This document shows, one piece after another, positions 56,901 through 60,000 of a DNA stretch of 60,000 nt. Source of the DNA: Antedon mediterranea (Eukaryota; Echinodermata; Crinoidea; Comatulida; Antedonidae). The notes beneath the pieces are model-generated. The model was given only the letters and a program-made list of their open reading frames with translations, was not told where the DNA came from and did not search any database. The stretch is from assembly GCF_964355755.1 (NCBI RefSeq), contig NC_092675.1:18244912-18304911 (forward strand), read 5' to 3'. The position numbers and the translations under genes were made by a program. Numbering within the stretch: the first letter of the stretch is position 1; every line of letters begins with the position of its first letter.

Positions 56901-59299
56901 ATTCATAGGGCTTTACAAGTTCATTAGAGCCTTCCAATCAGTGATGTAGCCACAAGAAATAAAGTGGTCCGGTTTTCGCAAGAAAAGGAAACAATCTCTC
57001 TTCAAGCCACTGGGTTGTCAAAGGCCTCTGTGAAAAGTGGCCAGGTTGAAACTTTACCAACCATACTGGTGGCTATAGCCCTGTCAATCGGTCTTCCAAT
57101 AGGTAGCTTTTTGATCCAATAGCATCATCCCTGAGGGATGTTAAATGACAGTAGGGGGAACTTTTTAGATAAAATAAAATATTGGTAGGACTTTATAGTT
57201 TATTTGTGATTTACAGTAGCTTTCATTTACAACAATGTTATGCTATATAAAATTGTTATATAGAAATGTTACTGCATTTTGCTCACAAAGCATGTTTTAG
57301 TTTGAGCAGTTATGATGCAATGGCTCTGCACACTACACTTGCACCAGTATACATCCAATTTTTTATTTTAAAAATGCCTTTACAAATTTTAATCGTATTT
57401 ATTTAATAAGTGGATTTATTAATTAATTGGAAATATTTTGTATTTGTTAAACAGATACCTGGTCCAAGAGGCCCACCTGGCATACCTGTGAGTATTATTT
57501 CATTTAAATTAATTAATATATATATTATTATTACTATCTACACCCTCTATTCACCACGCCTTATGCCTCTAATGTTTTATTTCTTTTATTCCTGTCCACT
57601 CAGGCAGCGCTTGCCTGATATCTATCTATCTTTGTCCAAGTACCTTCACTTGCACTAATGAAGGACTAGTGTTGCCCGAAAGCTCTGGTAACTTTTCTGG
57701 CTGTTTTACTTTATCGTTTGATTTAGCTTTTCGCTTTTTTTGTATCTCCATTGAGATCCAGCCACTGATACCCACAACATTGTTATTTTTTCACTATTTT
57801 GCCTTTGGATTTATATATATATTATTAAATACAATTTACAATTTACAAATTAATTTACATTTTATTTCTTTATAATCTAATATATTGTAACAAGGATATT
57901 TTAAACAAAAACATAATATTTTGCATTGTTTTGTTTATCTAGGGTCCACCAGGTCCCAAGGGAGATGCAGGAAGCCAAGGCCTTATTGGTCCTCAGGTGA
58001 GAAAGATTACTGTATAATGATAATGTATGATAATAAATAATAATATCTTAGATTTATAAAGCGCCTAATGTGTGAAACCTCTATAAGTGCTGTACATATT
58101 ATTACCCCGGTCATTTTTGATCAAGTGATAGAGATATCAATTCCTTTGCTCTTCTATACTTACTAACAATCTAAAAGATAATCATTGAAAATGAATTATA
58201 GTATCTTTTACATAAACATTATGTTGACTTTATTTTGTTTGTGTTTAGGGGTATGGAGTAAAAGGTGACAAGGGTGACATTGGTCCACAAGGGTATAAGG
58301 TAAAGTCAATTATTTTGTTTTCCTCTTTAATTCACCATTCTTTAATATAATTGATTGATTTGATTCTACAACCACATTTCTCACATGCAGTAGAGTAAAT
58401 GGTTAACAAAATGACTCTTTGTTCCAACAGGGTCAGATTGGAGTCCGTGGACTTACAGGTATTCAGGGCAAAGACGGAGAACTAGGAAAACCGGTAATTA
58501 ACATGGATTGACATTATGTTTTTGGGCTGTAGCTAAAATAAAAAAAATTAATTTTTAAAAGTTATATTGTCCAAGATTAATACAGAGAGAATAAAATACT
58601 ACATATTGCCCAGTGTCTATATTCACCATTCACACTTAGGCTAAAGAAAACATGTGCCGTTAACATTTAAACATTCTCCTATTTAAATGAGTAGCACTTA
58701 AATGAAATCGATAAATATTTATTGACTTAAGTGAAATATTTAAGGGAATTTTAGGTGTTTATGCTATATTGTTTGCATAAGAAATGTTCACCATGTGAGA
58801 TTAGAGTGAATTCTTCCAATCAAAGAAAAGATATTTTATTCACGTTACTTGTATCTTTAGGGTGTACCAGGACCAAGGGGTCCTGAAGGACCACCTGGAA
58901 TGGACGGAATCCAGGGTGAAAAAGGAATGAAAGTAAGTTTGTTTATTAAAATTCAATTCAATAATTCAAACATTTAAGTAAATCTGTCTCACTACTACAC
59001 ATTCACTTTGTTGTTTTTCTGATACACCAATATTTCAACAGTTTCAACTTAACTGAGTGATCAATAATTTGTAATGGTTGATTAATAATTTACCTTCTTA
59101 GTAAGATAAATAAATAACTTAACTACAGTAGCATTTAGTGCATTGCCAAAAGAACAGTTATTATGTTGAAAAAGTTTCAAGCTAAAAGGAAAAAGAATGT
59201 AGCAATATTGAGGGCAGTCATATAATATCTTCAGTATTTTAAAAATGGGTATAATTTACTTTATTCCAACAGGGGGGAGAAGGCTTTGTGGGGAAACCG
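19382..59299 (+). CDS. Collagen alpha chain with interrupted triple helix (interior of gene, 26 exons)
   Basis: Seen: 26 exons bounded by AG/GT sites join in one frame to about 624 residues, almost all Gly-X-Y, rich in GPP, GEP, GLP and GEKG/GDKG triplets. The helix is broken by a two-cysteine insert (exons 26852 and 38531), by [10 protein letters not shown] (46311), by [10 protein letters not shown] (56381) and by short breaks such as [27 protein letters not shown] and GMGLKG. Known: collagen chains are secreted, trimerise and assemble in extracellular matrix; frequent breaks are typical of non-fibrillar types (basement-membrane, FACIT or membrane collagens) and give flexibility. Inference: a non-fibrillar collagen of unknown type. 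No signal peptide, N-terminal domain, C-terminal trimerisation domain or stop codon is visible, so both ends lie outside the window or in exons I could not recognise. Small exons in multiples of 9 bases starting with a whole Gly codon are typical collagen architecture. Confidence 0.95.
19565..19681. mobile_element. TA-flanked MITE, family A, fourth copy (diverged)
   Basis: In the intron between the first two exons. Carries TTTTATGTGACAAAACAAAT, a shortened core and an intact right end GATAGTGTAGACAGAGCTT followed by TA. Left end degraded. Confidence 0.78.
19946..19971 (+). CDS. Collagen exon (26 bases, phase 1 to phase 0)
   Basis: Acceptor tctttcag; completes the split Gly and reads GLKGDGGVP. 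The donor is gtatac, weaker than the gtaagt used by most other exons here, so the end is less certain. This exon switches the gene from phase-1 to phase-0 junctions and closes the first visible collagenous stretch. Confidence 0.75.
20566..20730 (+). other. Short open frame of uncertain status, 54-60 codons
   Basis: Starts [20 protein letters not shown] (a longer start at 20548 is possible) and ends NIELKTN before TAA. The composition is mixed and looks protein-like (charged helix, then LPLYPNPAK), unlike the low-complexity frames around it. I recognise no family. It could be a fragment of a mobile-element gene, a processed-gene relic or chance. It lies in a collagen intron, is not bounded by clear splice sites and is not Gly-X-Y. 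Confidence 0.2.
24475..24530 (-). repeat. tRNA-like (SINE head) relic
   Basis: The - strand reads CTGCATTTACTAATCTCCAG followed by GGTTCAAATCC, a perfect B box (24489-24499). No other tRNA arm is clear. Confidence 0.3.
26852..26884 (+). CDS. Non-collagenous exon [11 protein letters not shown] (11 codons)
   Basis: Acceptor tattttcag and consensus donor gtaagt, phase 0 at both ends. It encodes [11 protein letters not shown], with no glycine. Aliphatic residues alternate with charged ones, so a short amphipathic strand or helix is possible. It joins in frame to the cysteine-bearing exon at 38531, so together they form a non-collagenous insert between two helical stretches. Flanking introns are 6.9 and 11.6 kb. 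Confidence 0.8.
27720..29306. mobile_element. TA-flanked 1.59-kb inverted-repeat element with CpG-rich core
   Basis: Ends match as inverted repeats: AAGGGGGRTTCYGGGTTTAA, with TA on each side (27718-27719 and 29307-29308). A second inverted pair (CTTAGGGAAGCT and its match TTTCCCTAAG) lies inside. The interior is far richer in CG than the surrounding intron, with many AGGCCTAG blocks. Only short open frames; no transposase recognised, so probably non-autonomous. Confidence 0.8.
31481..31513. repeat. Microsatellite (TTTG/TTGC)n
   Basis: GTTTGCTTGTTTGCTTGTTT-type tetranucleotide run of about 33 bases. Confidence 0.85.
31893..32058. repeat. Left inverted terminal repeat of the Penelope-like element
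   Basis: Pairs with 32714-32879. Shared blocks include GTATATTAAATAGTAAATTT, TCTTTTGGATGATCCAAAGT and CCATTAGATCTCGTATATG. Confidence 0.92.
31966..32002 (-). ncRNA. Hammerhead-ribozyme-like motif, left repeat (degenerate)
   Basis: The - strand reads CTCATGA, then a GCTG...CAGC stem, then GAAAGC. This is the order of a hammerhead core (CUGAUGA, stem II, GAAA), with the core G replaced by C, so it is probably inactive. Hammerhead motifs are known in the terminal repeats of Penelope-like elements. Confidence 0.5.
32061..32340 (+). pseudogene. Penelope-like reverse transcriptase remnant
   Basis: Starts [14 protein letters not shown], the catalytic YVDD box of the palm, and continues to IDKTGN before a TGA stop. 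After a frame change it reads [18 protein letters not shown] and [12 protein letters not shown], then a TAA, then [12 protein letters not shown]. These are the conserved palm-to-thumb blocks of Penelope-like reverse transcriptases. All upstream blocks are absent; at least two stops and one frameshift are present. Confidence 0.85.
32345..32780 (+). pseudogene. Penelope-like GIY-YIG endonuclease remnant
   Basis: One open frame from about 32345 to the stop after LTHD. It contains [17 protein letters not shown] (the YIG half of the GIY-YIG motif plus the conserved Arg and His), AITDHMTTH, then [15 protein letters not shown] and [10 protein letters not shown], the usual endonuclease order. The GIY half has been lost at the junction with the reverse transcriptase remnant. 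The last ~20 codons run into the right inverted repeat. Confidence 0.88.
32714..32879. repeat. Right inverted terminal repeat of the Penelope-like element
   Basis: Reverse complement of 31893-32058 with a small number of differences. It overlaps the end of the endonuclease frame. Confidence 0.92.
32770..32806 (+). ncRNA. Hammerhead-ribozyme-like motif, right repeat (degenerate)
   Basis: CTCATGA, then GCTG...CAGC, then GAAAGC on the + strand: the mirror of the left copy. Both carry the same G-to-C core change, so the change predates or was copied between the repeats. Confidence 0.5.
33038..33105 (-). repeat. tRNA-like (SINE head) relic
   Basis: On the - strand CTTGCCTTGTAATCTGGCAAG can form an anticodon-type stem-loop, followed by GGTTCAATCC, a perfect B box (33048-33057). 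No D-arm or A box is clear and no acceptor stem closes, so it is not a functional tRNA. Confidence 0.35.
33216..33375. mobile_element. TA-flanked MITE, family A, second copy
   Basis: Shares ATCAAACTTTATGTGACAAA, ATGTGATGTGCCCA and the right end GATAGTGTAGACAGAGCTT followed by TA. The left terminus is degraded. The core holds two tandem copies of a CATATCACTACCAT unit. Confidence 0.82.
35632..35784. mobile_element. TA-flanked MITE, family A, third copy (diverged)
   Basis: Carries AAACTTTATGTGG, the repeated CATATCACTACCATATTTGG and TTGTCAAACTAGTTTGATAG, but both ends have decayed. Confidence 0.78.
37350..37655 (+). mobile_element. tRNA-derived SINE
   Basis: An RNA polymerase III B box, GGTTCGATCC, lies near 37432, with an A-box-like GTATAGACTAGAGAGTG upstream. 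The body (GTAAGATGCTTTATCCTCATC, TTGGATGGGATTTAAAGC, TTCAAAGAACCTACACTATT, CGGAAAGAGCAGGAGATCG) is the kind I recognise from SINEs of sea urchins and relatives. The family name is not assigned. Confidence 0.6.
38253..38422. mobile_element. MITE family B, degraded copy
   Basis: Starts AAGATATATTGTCTTCCTGA and then follows the inverse of the 44331 copy (AAAAAATAATT, TTTGTTGAAT, GCCATTTT, CACTTTGA). The far end is decayed, so that border is approximate. Confidence 0.65.
38531..38599 (+). CDS. Collagen exon with cysteine pair at start of main helix (23 codons)
   Basis: Acceptor ttggcag, donor gtaagt. The first 11 residues, [11 protein letters not shown], are non-collagenous: two cysteines with five residues between them and an Asn-Arg-Thr N-glycosylation sequon inside the pair. 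The rest is [12 protein letters not shown], the start of the long Gly-X-Y region. Cysteines at such helix borders often form interchain disulfides in non-fibrillar collagens; that role is inferred here. Confidence 0.92.
38803..38838 (+). CDS. Collagen exon [12 protein letters not shown] (12 codons)
   Basis: Acceptor cttttag, donor gtttgt (non-consensus after gt). Four perfect Gly-X-Y triplets in phase 0, in frame with both neighbours. 36 bases, a multiple of 9 as expected of collagen exons. Confidence 0.9.
39237..39254 (+). CDS. Collagen micro-exon GPIGGD (6 codons)
   Basis: Only 18 bases between a tttttcag acceptor and a gtaagt donor; encodes two triplets, GPI and GGD. It is in phase 0 with good splice sites and preserves the triplet register, which supports a real exon despite its size. 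Confidence 0.85.
39590..39625 (+). CDS. Collagen exon [12 protein letters not shown] (12 codons)
   Basis: Acceptor cttgtag, donor gtaagt. Four perfect triplets in phase 0. Confidence 0.93.
40291..40344 (+). CDS. Collagen exon (18 codons, 54 bases)
   Basis: Acceptor cctcacag, donor gtaaat. Reads [18 protein letters not shown]: six perfect triplets in the classic 54-base collagen exon size. A LINE fragment begins only about 15 bases after the donor, on the opposite strand. Confidence 0.94.
40360..41000 (-). pseudogene. CR1/L2-like LINE, 5'-truncated reverse transcriptase end
   Basis: A 213-codon open frame on the - strand in the intron after exon 40291. It shows the C-terminal end of non-LTR reverse transcriptases: [52 protein letters not shown], then [17 protein letters not shown] and INKFKTGI. 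The 3' end repeats TATATTCAAGGTAT-like bases, as expected of CR1/L2-type tails. 5' truncation is the usual outcome of target-primed reverse transcription. The frame has no internal stop, so the insertion is not very old. The catalytic palm is absent. Confidence 0.88.
41099..41134 (+). CDS. Collagen exon [12 protein letters not shown] (12 codons)
   Basis: Acceptor taccatag, donor gtaagc. Four charged Gly-X-Y triplets, phase 0. It follows the intron that carries the LINE fragment. Confidence 0.93.
41642..41770 (+). CDS. Collagen exon with two helix breaks (43 codons)
   Basis: Acceptor attaatag, donor gtaagt. Starts [18 protein letters not shown] and ends GKPGAPGLQ. The triplet pattern breaks at GSLELQLKG (two glycines missing) and again at GDLGIGKMG. 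Such small breaks are typical of collagens that form networks or flexible rods rather than banded fibrils. Confidence 0.94.
42238..42264 (+). CDS. Collagen exon GSDGAPGKP (9 codons)
   Basis: Acceptor ttttacag, donor gtaagt; three perfect triplets in 27 bases, phase 0. Confidence 0.92.
43451..44077 (+). CDS. Large collagen exon (209 codons)
   Basis: Acceptor ctctacag, donor gtaggg; the frame stays open for 627 bases. It starts [13 protein letters not shown] and ends GVPGENGEK, with dense Pro in the X position and many [13 protein letters not shown] and GPPG triplets. Breaks are small: GEGLPG, SGGLPG and GMGEAG. It is more than ten times longer than most of its neighbours, which suggests loss of introns or growth by internal duplication; the repeated [18 protein letters not shown] and [13 protein letters not shown] units support duplication. 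Confidence 0.97.
44331..44657. mobile_element. TA-flanked 327-bp MITE, family B
   Basis: Perfect inverted ends AAGATGTATTGTCCCCC, flanked by TA (44329-44330 and 44658-44659). The interior is A/T-rich and includes a run of about 15 A. Located in the intron after the 627-base exon. Confidence 0.87.
44869..44904. repeat. Microsatellite (ATT)n
   Basis: About 12 uninterrupted ATT units in the intron before exon 45139. Confidence 0.95.
45139..45165 (+). CDS. Collagen exon GEPGPPGDQ (9 codons)
   Basis: Acceptor ttctacag, donor gtatta. Three perfect triplets; phase 0, in frame with the large exon before and the non-collagenous exon after. Confidence 0.9.
45500..46122. mobile_element. TA-flanked 623-bp inverted-repeat element with CpG-rich core
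   Basis: Ends are inverted repeats of AAGMCCCCTTCCCT followed by a shared ACGTTTTTT block, with TA on both sides (45498-45499 and 46123-46124). The core is CG-rich (GCGCGCGG, CGATCGCCGCGAG) and has the same AGGCCTA blocks as the element at 27720. No coding frame recognised. Confidence 0.78.
46311..46340 (+). CDS. Non-collagenous exon [10 protein letters not shown] (10 codons)
   Basis: Acceptor ttaatctcag and donor gtaagt, phase 0 at both ends. It encodes [10 protein letters not shown] with no glycine and alternating aliphatic residues, much like the exon at 26852. It would place a 10-residue hinge in the helix between GPPGDQ and GLPGPPG. The splice sites and frame support it; there is no homology evidence. 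Confidence 0.75.
46844..46888 (+). CDS. Collagen exon [15 protein letters not shown] (15 codons)
   Basis: Acceptor gttgaag (poor pyrimidine tract), donor gtaagt. Five perfect triplets, 45 bases, phase 0. Confidence 0.92.
46889..48757 (+). other. Intron, 1.9 kb
   Basis: AT-rich, nothing recognised; TTCAAACACC near 47220 and its inverse near 47281 are too short to call. Confidence 0.6.
48758..48820 (+). CDS. Collagen exon with arginine-rich end (21 codons)
   Basis: Acceptor tgccttag, donor gtatgt. Seven perfect triplets, ending in GQIGRRGRR. The dibasic cluster could be a heparin-binding or protease-sensitive site (inference). The following intron contains the Ty3/gypsy element. Confidence 0.94.
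49259..49433 (-). repeat. 3' LTR of the Ty3/gypsy element
   Basis: 175 bp, starting TGTCGTGTATCG and ending ATACTACA on the + strand. Same sequence as 53749-53923 as far as I can see. It contains the palindromic stretch GCGCAGTACGCATATATATA, which may serve as a promoter region. Confidence 0.93.
49434..49447 (-). promoter_or_regulatory. Polypurine tract of the Ty3/gypsy element
   Basis: On the - strand the sequence AAGAAAGGAGGAG directly precedes the 3' LTR. A purine run at this place primes plus-strand DNA synthesis in LTR retrotransposons. Confidence 0.85.
49677..51197 (-). pseudogene. Ty3/gypsy pol, 3' part: end of RNase H and integrase
   Basis: An open frame of about 506 codons. It opens at a TTG codon just after a stop and is probably not a true start. 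It resumes in the connection region after RNase H ([32 protein letters not shown] at about residues 29-42). The integrase zinc-binding residues are H139, H142, C172 and C175. The catalytic triad is D203, D256 (in VSDNGPQF) and E292, with 35 residues between the last two, the exact D,D-35-E spacing. A GPY/F-like module lies near residues 378-428. The integrase looks intact, but in this copy the frame is separated from the upstream polyprotein by a frameshift, so a complete Pol cannot be made by ordinary translation. Confidence 0.93.
51034..53568 (-). pseudogene. Ty3/gypsy gag-pol: Gag, protease, reverse transcriptase, start of RNase H
   Basis: An 844-codon frame. Gag-like region at residues 1-200. 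Two CCHC knuckles: C209/C212/H217/C222 and C229/C232/H237/C242, which bind RNA. Aspartic protease active site DTGA at 306-309. Reverse transcriptase: [10 protein letters not shown] with D535, and the catalytic box IMDDVL with D597 and D598. RNase H: TDAS with D743, and E785 in DKEALSIM. After about residue 795 the frame no longer reads as RNase H; the remaining ~50 residues are out-of-frame read-through, and the family sequence resumes in the other frame. The stretch expected between LQRF and LQRWAIV, roughly 35-40 residues in relatives, is missing. Gag and Pol share one frame, as in several Ty3/gypsy lineages. Confidence 0.93.
53731..53748 (-). other. Primer-binding site region of the Ty3/gypsy element
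   Basis: Directly after the full 5' LTR, the - strand reads CTGGCGACGAGGATACAG. A TGGCGAC start two bases after the LTR is usual for a tRNA primer-binding site. I do not assign the tRNA. Confidence 0.65.
53749..53923 (-). repeat. Full 5' LTR of the Ty3/gypsy element
   Basis: 175 bp, matching 49259-49433. On the coding strand it is followed by the primer-binding region. On its other side it runs into CTGAAAGTGGTG and an inverted pol fragment rather than host DNA. Confidence 0.92.
53936..54054 (+). repeat. Inverted fragment of the element's own reverse transcriptase region
   Basis: About 119 bp, matching the reverse complement of 51473-51591 (for example GGATGCACGAGCACCACAG and GGACTAGTTAACTATCACGC). 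It is joined to the full LTR through about 12 unmatched bases and to the partial LTR at a short shared AATGA. Confidence 0.9.
54050..54160 (-). repeat. Partial third LTR copy
   Basis: 111 bp, matching 53813-53923 of the full LTR from AATGAAACC to ATACTACA, with no differences seen. It forms the outer edge of the element and is followed by CTGGG, the possible target-site duplication. Confidence 0.92.
54534..54638 (+). CDS. Collagen exon (35 codons)
   Basis: Acceptor ttgtatag, donor gtaagt. Starts [13 protein letters not shown] and ends GLKGQQGDR, with one break at GMGLKG. It stays in frame with exon 48758 across 5.7 kb of intron, so the retrotransposon insertion has not damaged the frame. Confidence 0.95.
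54734..54778 (+). CDS. Collagen exon [15 protein letters not shown] (15 codons)
   Basis: Acceptor atttgaag, donor gtgaga; five perfect triplets in 45 bases, phase 0. Confidence 0.93.
54922..54957 (+). CDS. Collagen exon [12 protein letters not shown] (12 codons)
   Basis: Acceptor tttttttag, donor gtaagt; four perfect triplets. The 70-bp tandem array starts about 100 bases downstream. Confidence 0.93.
55056..55530. repeat. Tandem repeat, 70-bp unit, about 7 copies
   Basis: Units start ACCAACACGCATCAATAGTC at 55116, 55186, 55256, 55326, 55396 and 55466, exactly 70 bases apart; the first unit (55056) is 10 bases shorter. Units include TTTTAGTGTGGGTATAGAC and GGTCTGTTGCTGCAGTAAT. Downstream units resemble each other more than upstream ones. 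Confidence 0.95.
56162..56290. mobile_element. TA-flanked MITE, family A, intact copy
   Basis: 129 bp, almost a full palindrome. Both ends carry AAGCTCTGTCTACACTATCA as inverted repeats, and TA lies on each side (56160-56161 and 56291-56292), as expected of Tc1/mariner-mobilised MITEs. The core has ATGTGATGTGCCCAAATATG and its inverse. Non-coding. Confidence 0.88.
56381..56410 (+). CDS. Collagen exon with interruption [10 protein letters not shown] (10 codons)
   Basis: Acceptor cttcttttag, donor gtaagt. It encodes [10 protein letters not shown]; joined to the next exon this gives [16 protein letters not shown], a break of the triplet pattern. Same size as the other non-collagenous exon at 46311. 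Confidence 0.85.
56411..57454 (+). other. Intron, 1.0 kb
   Basis: Nothing recognised. Confidence 0.55.
57455..57487 (+). CDS. Collagen exon [11 protein letters not shown] (11 codons)
   Basis: Acceptor ttaaacag, donor gtgagt. It starts inside a triplet (IP) because the previous exon ended in GKE, then returns to Gly-X-Y. Phase 0. Confidence 0.9.
57585..57790 (+). repeat. Penelope-type terminal-repeat relic with hammerhead-like core
   Basis: Contains CTAATGA (57655-57661), AGGAC, TAGTGTT, GCCC, GAAAGC (57678-57683): a hammerhead layout with two changes from the consensus (CTGATGA and a GGAC/GTCC stem II). It is followed by CTCTGGTAACTTTTCTGGC and TTTGTATCTCCATTGAGATC. No reverse transcriptase or endonuclease is nearby, so this would be a solo terminal repeat. 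Confidence 0.5.
57943..57996 (+). CDS. Collagen exon (18 codons, 54 bases)
   Basis: Acceptor tttatctag, donor gtgaga. Reads [18 protein letters not shown]: six perfect triplets in a classic 54-base exon. Confidence 0.95.
58249..58299 (+). CDS. Collagen exon [17 protein letters not shown] (17 codons)
   Basis: Acceptor gtgtttag, donor gtaaag. One short triplet at the start (GYGVKG), then regular Gly-X-Y. 51 bases, one codon short of 54, which matches the one-residue break. Confidence 0.93.
58431..58493 (+). CDS. Collagen exon (21 codons)
   Basis: Acceptor ttccaacag, donor gtaatt. Seven perfect triplets, starting [13 protein letters not shown] and ending GELGKP. Confidence 0.94.
58494..59272 (+). 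other. Two short introns around exon 58861
   Basis: 58494-58860 and 58933-59272; AT-rich, no feature seen beyond splice sites. Confidence 0.6.
58861..58932 (+). CDS. Collagen exon (24 codons)
   Basis: Acceptor tatctttag, donor gtaagt. Eight perfect triplets, starting [13 protein letters not shown] and ending GEKGMK. Confidence 0.95.
59273..59299 (+). CDS. Last visible collagen exon GGEGFVGKP (9 codons)
   Basis: Acceptor ttccaacag, donor gtaagc; three triplets. It ends in an open phase-0 donor, so the gene continues past the window. Confidence 0.9.
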
Positions 59300-59616
59300 G
59301 TAAGCACTTTACTACATTTACATGCTAACAAACAAAATATAATATTATTAGTGCATGTGAGATGTATTACTTAACTAAAAACTATTGTTTAGTATCTATT
59401 ATTATAACTAAACTTAAAATATTGTAAATATTGAACTAACAATTATATCTTACAGTTTTATATAGATATGAATAAAATAATATAAATCTCATAGTTTTGC
59501 TTACTATAATAATACTGTAATAATAATATTGTAATATTAAAAGCATAGTAAACAATGTGTATGACTGAATGATTTTCAAGATTTCTTGAATAATTATGTT
59601 AAACATTACTGAGAAT

Positions 59617-60000
59617 AGAGAGGTTTCGCAATCTTACGAATACGATAACGAAAACGGATACGTCATGCACTCGTATTCGTTTTCGTAAGCCATAAAAAAA
59701 TCTGTTTCGCATGGCAACGAAATATCGAGGCACGTCCAAAATATGACTGCGGTAAATTTGAGCGAAGCGCAGGTACGTGTTGCTTGGTGCTTGGCTGCCT
59801 AGGGTAACATCAAAGCTAGTGAGGACTTTAAAAACTGCTATTTATCTAAATTGACCTGGCATTTTAGTAAATTACTTTAGTAAATTACTTTCAATAAATC
59901 TATAATTATATTATAATCATGAATCATTCCTAATTCAAATGCAAAATGTGCAAAATAGATGAAAAACTACACTCGTTTTGTAGTAATACGAATATGACTG
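59617..60000. mobile_element. Start of an inverted-repeat element running off the window
   Basis: Begins AGAGAGGTTTCGCAATCTTA, followed by ACGAATACGATAACGAAAAC and, shortly after, its near-inverse CGTATTCGTTTTCGTA. CG content is well above the intron background up to about 59800. The other end is not in view. Confidence 0.45.

Noticed and set aside
1-60000. Search for CRISPR arrays, rRNA, bacterial-type operons or a novel defence system
   Set aside because: The spliced collagen gene, long introns and eukaryotic retroelements show animal DNA; the tandem arrays have no variable spacers and no associated genes.

Overview
This window is animal (metazoan) genomic DNA. It is AT-rich, most of it is intron, and it carries a dense mix of transposable elements. 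The only host gene I can support is the interior of a collagen alpha chain on the + strand: 26 exons from 19382 to 59299, 1,871 coding bases, about 624 residues. Neither the 5' nor the 3' end of the gene is in view. The mobile elements (a SINE with a body of the type I associate with sea-urchin and related genomes, Penelope-like elements, a CR1/L2-like LINE, Ty3/gypsy, TA-flanked MITEs with CpG-rich cores) suggest a marine invertebrate deuterostome such as an echinoderm. That is inference; no gene here fixes the species.

Layout. 1-19381: intron or upstream DNA with no recognisable exon, holding a 20-bp tandem array (3561-3694), a 1.06-kb fold-back element (12967-14024) and an 859-bp inverted-repeat element (14798-15656). 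19382-38599: four exons across very long introns; they encode a short Gly-X-Y stretch, then a non-collagenous insert with two cysteines around a possible N-glycosylation site, then the main helix. The 11.6-kb intron 26885-38530 holds a 1.59-kb TA-flanked element, a Penelope-like element with inverted terminal repeats, two copies of a small TA-flanked MITE, a tRNA-derived SINE and a relic of a 327-bp MITE family. 38803-48820: closely spaced small exons (18-129 bases), one very large 627-base exon (43451-44077), an antisense LINE fragment about 15 bases from a splice donor, and two more TA-flanked elements. 48821-54533: a single intron occupied by a Ty3/gypsy retrotransposon on the - strand (49259-54160), with identical LTRs, a broken RNase H region and a rearranged end. 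54534-59299: eleven more collagen exons, with a 70-bp satellite array, another MITE copy and a Penelope-type hammerhead-like relic in the introns. 59617 onward: the start of another inverted-repeat element that runs off the window.

How it fits together. All 26 exons join in one reading frame. The first visible introns split the glycine codon (phase 1); from 19971 on every junction is phase 0. The helix is repeatedly interrupted, so the product is a non-fibrillar, interrupted-helix extracellular collagen rather than a classical fibrillar chain; I cannot name the type. The mobile elements lie between exons, and none visibly disrupts one.
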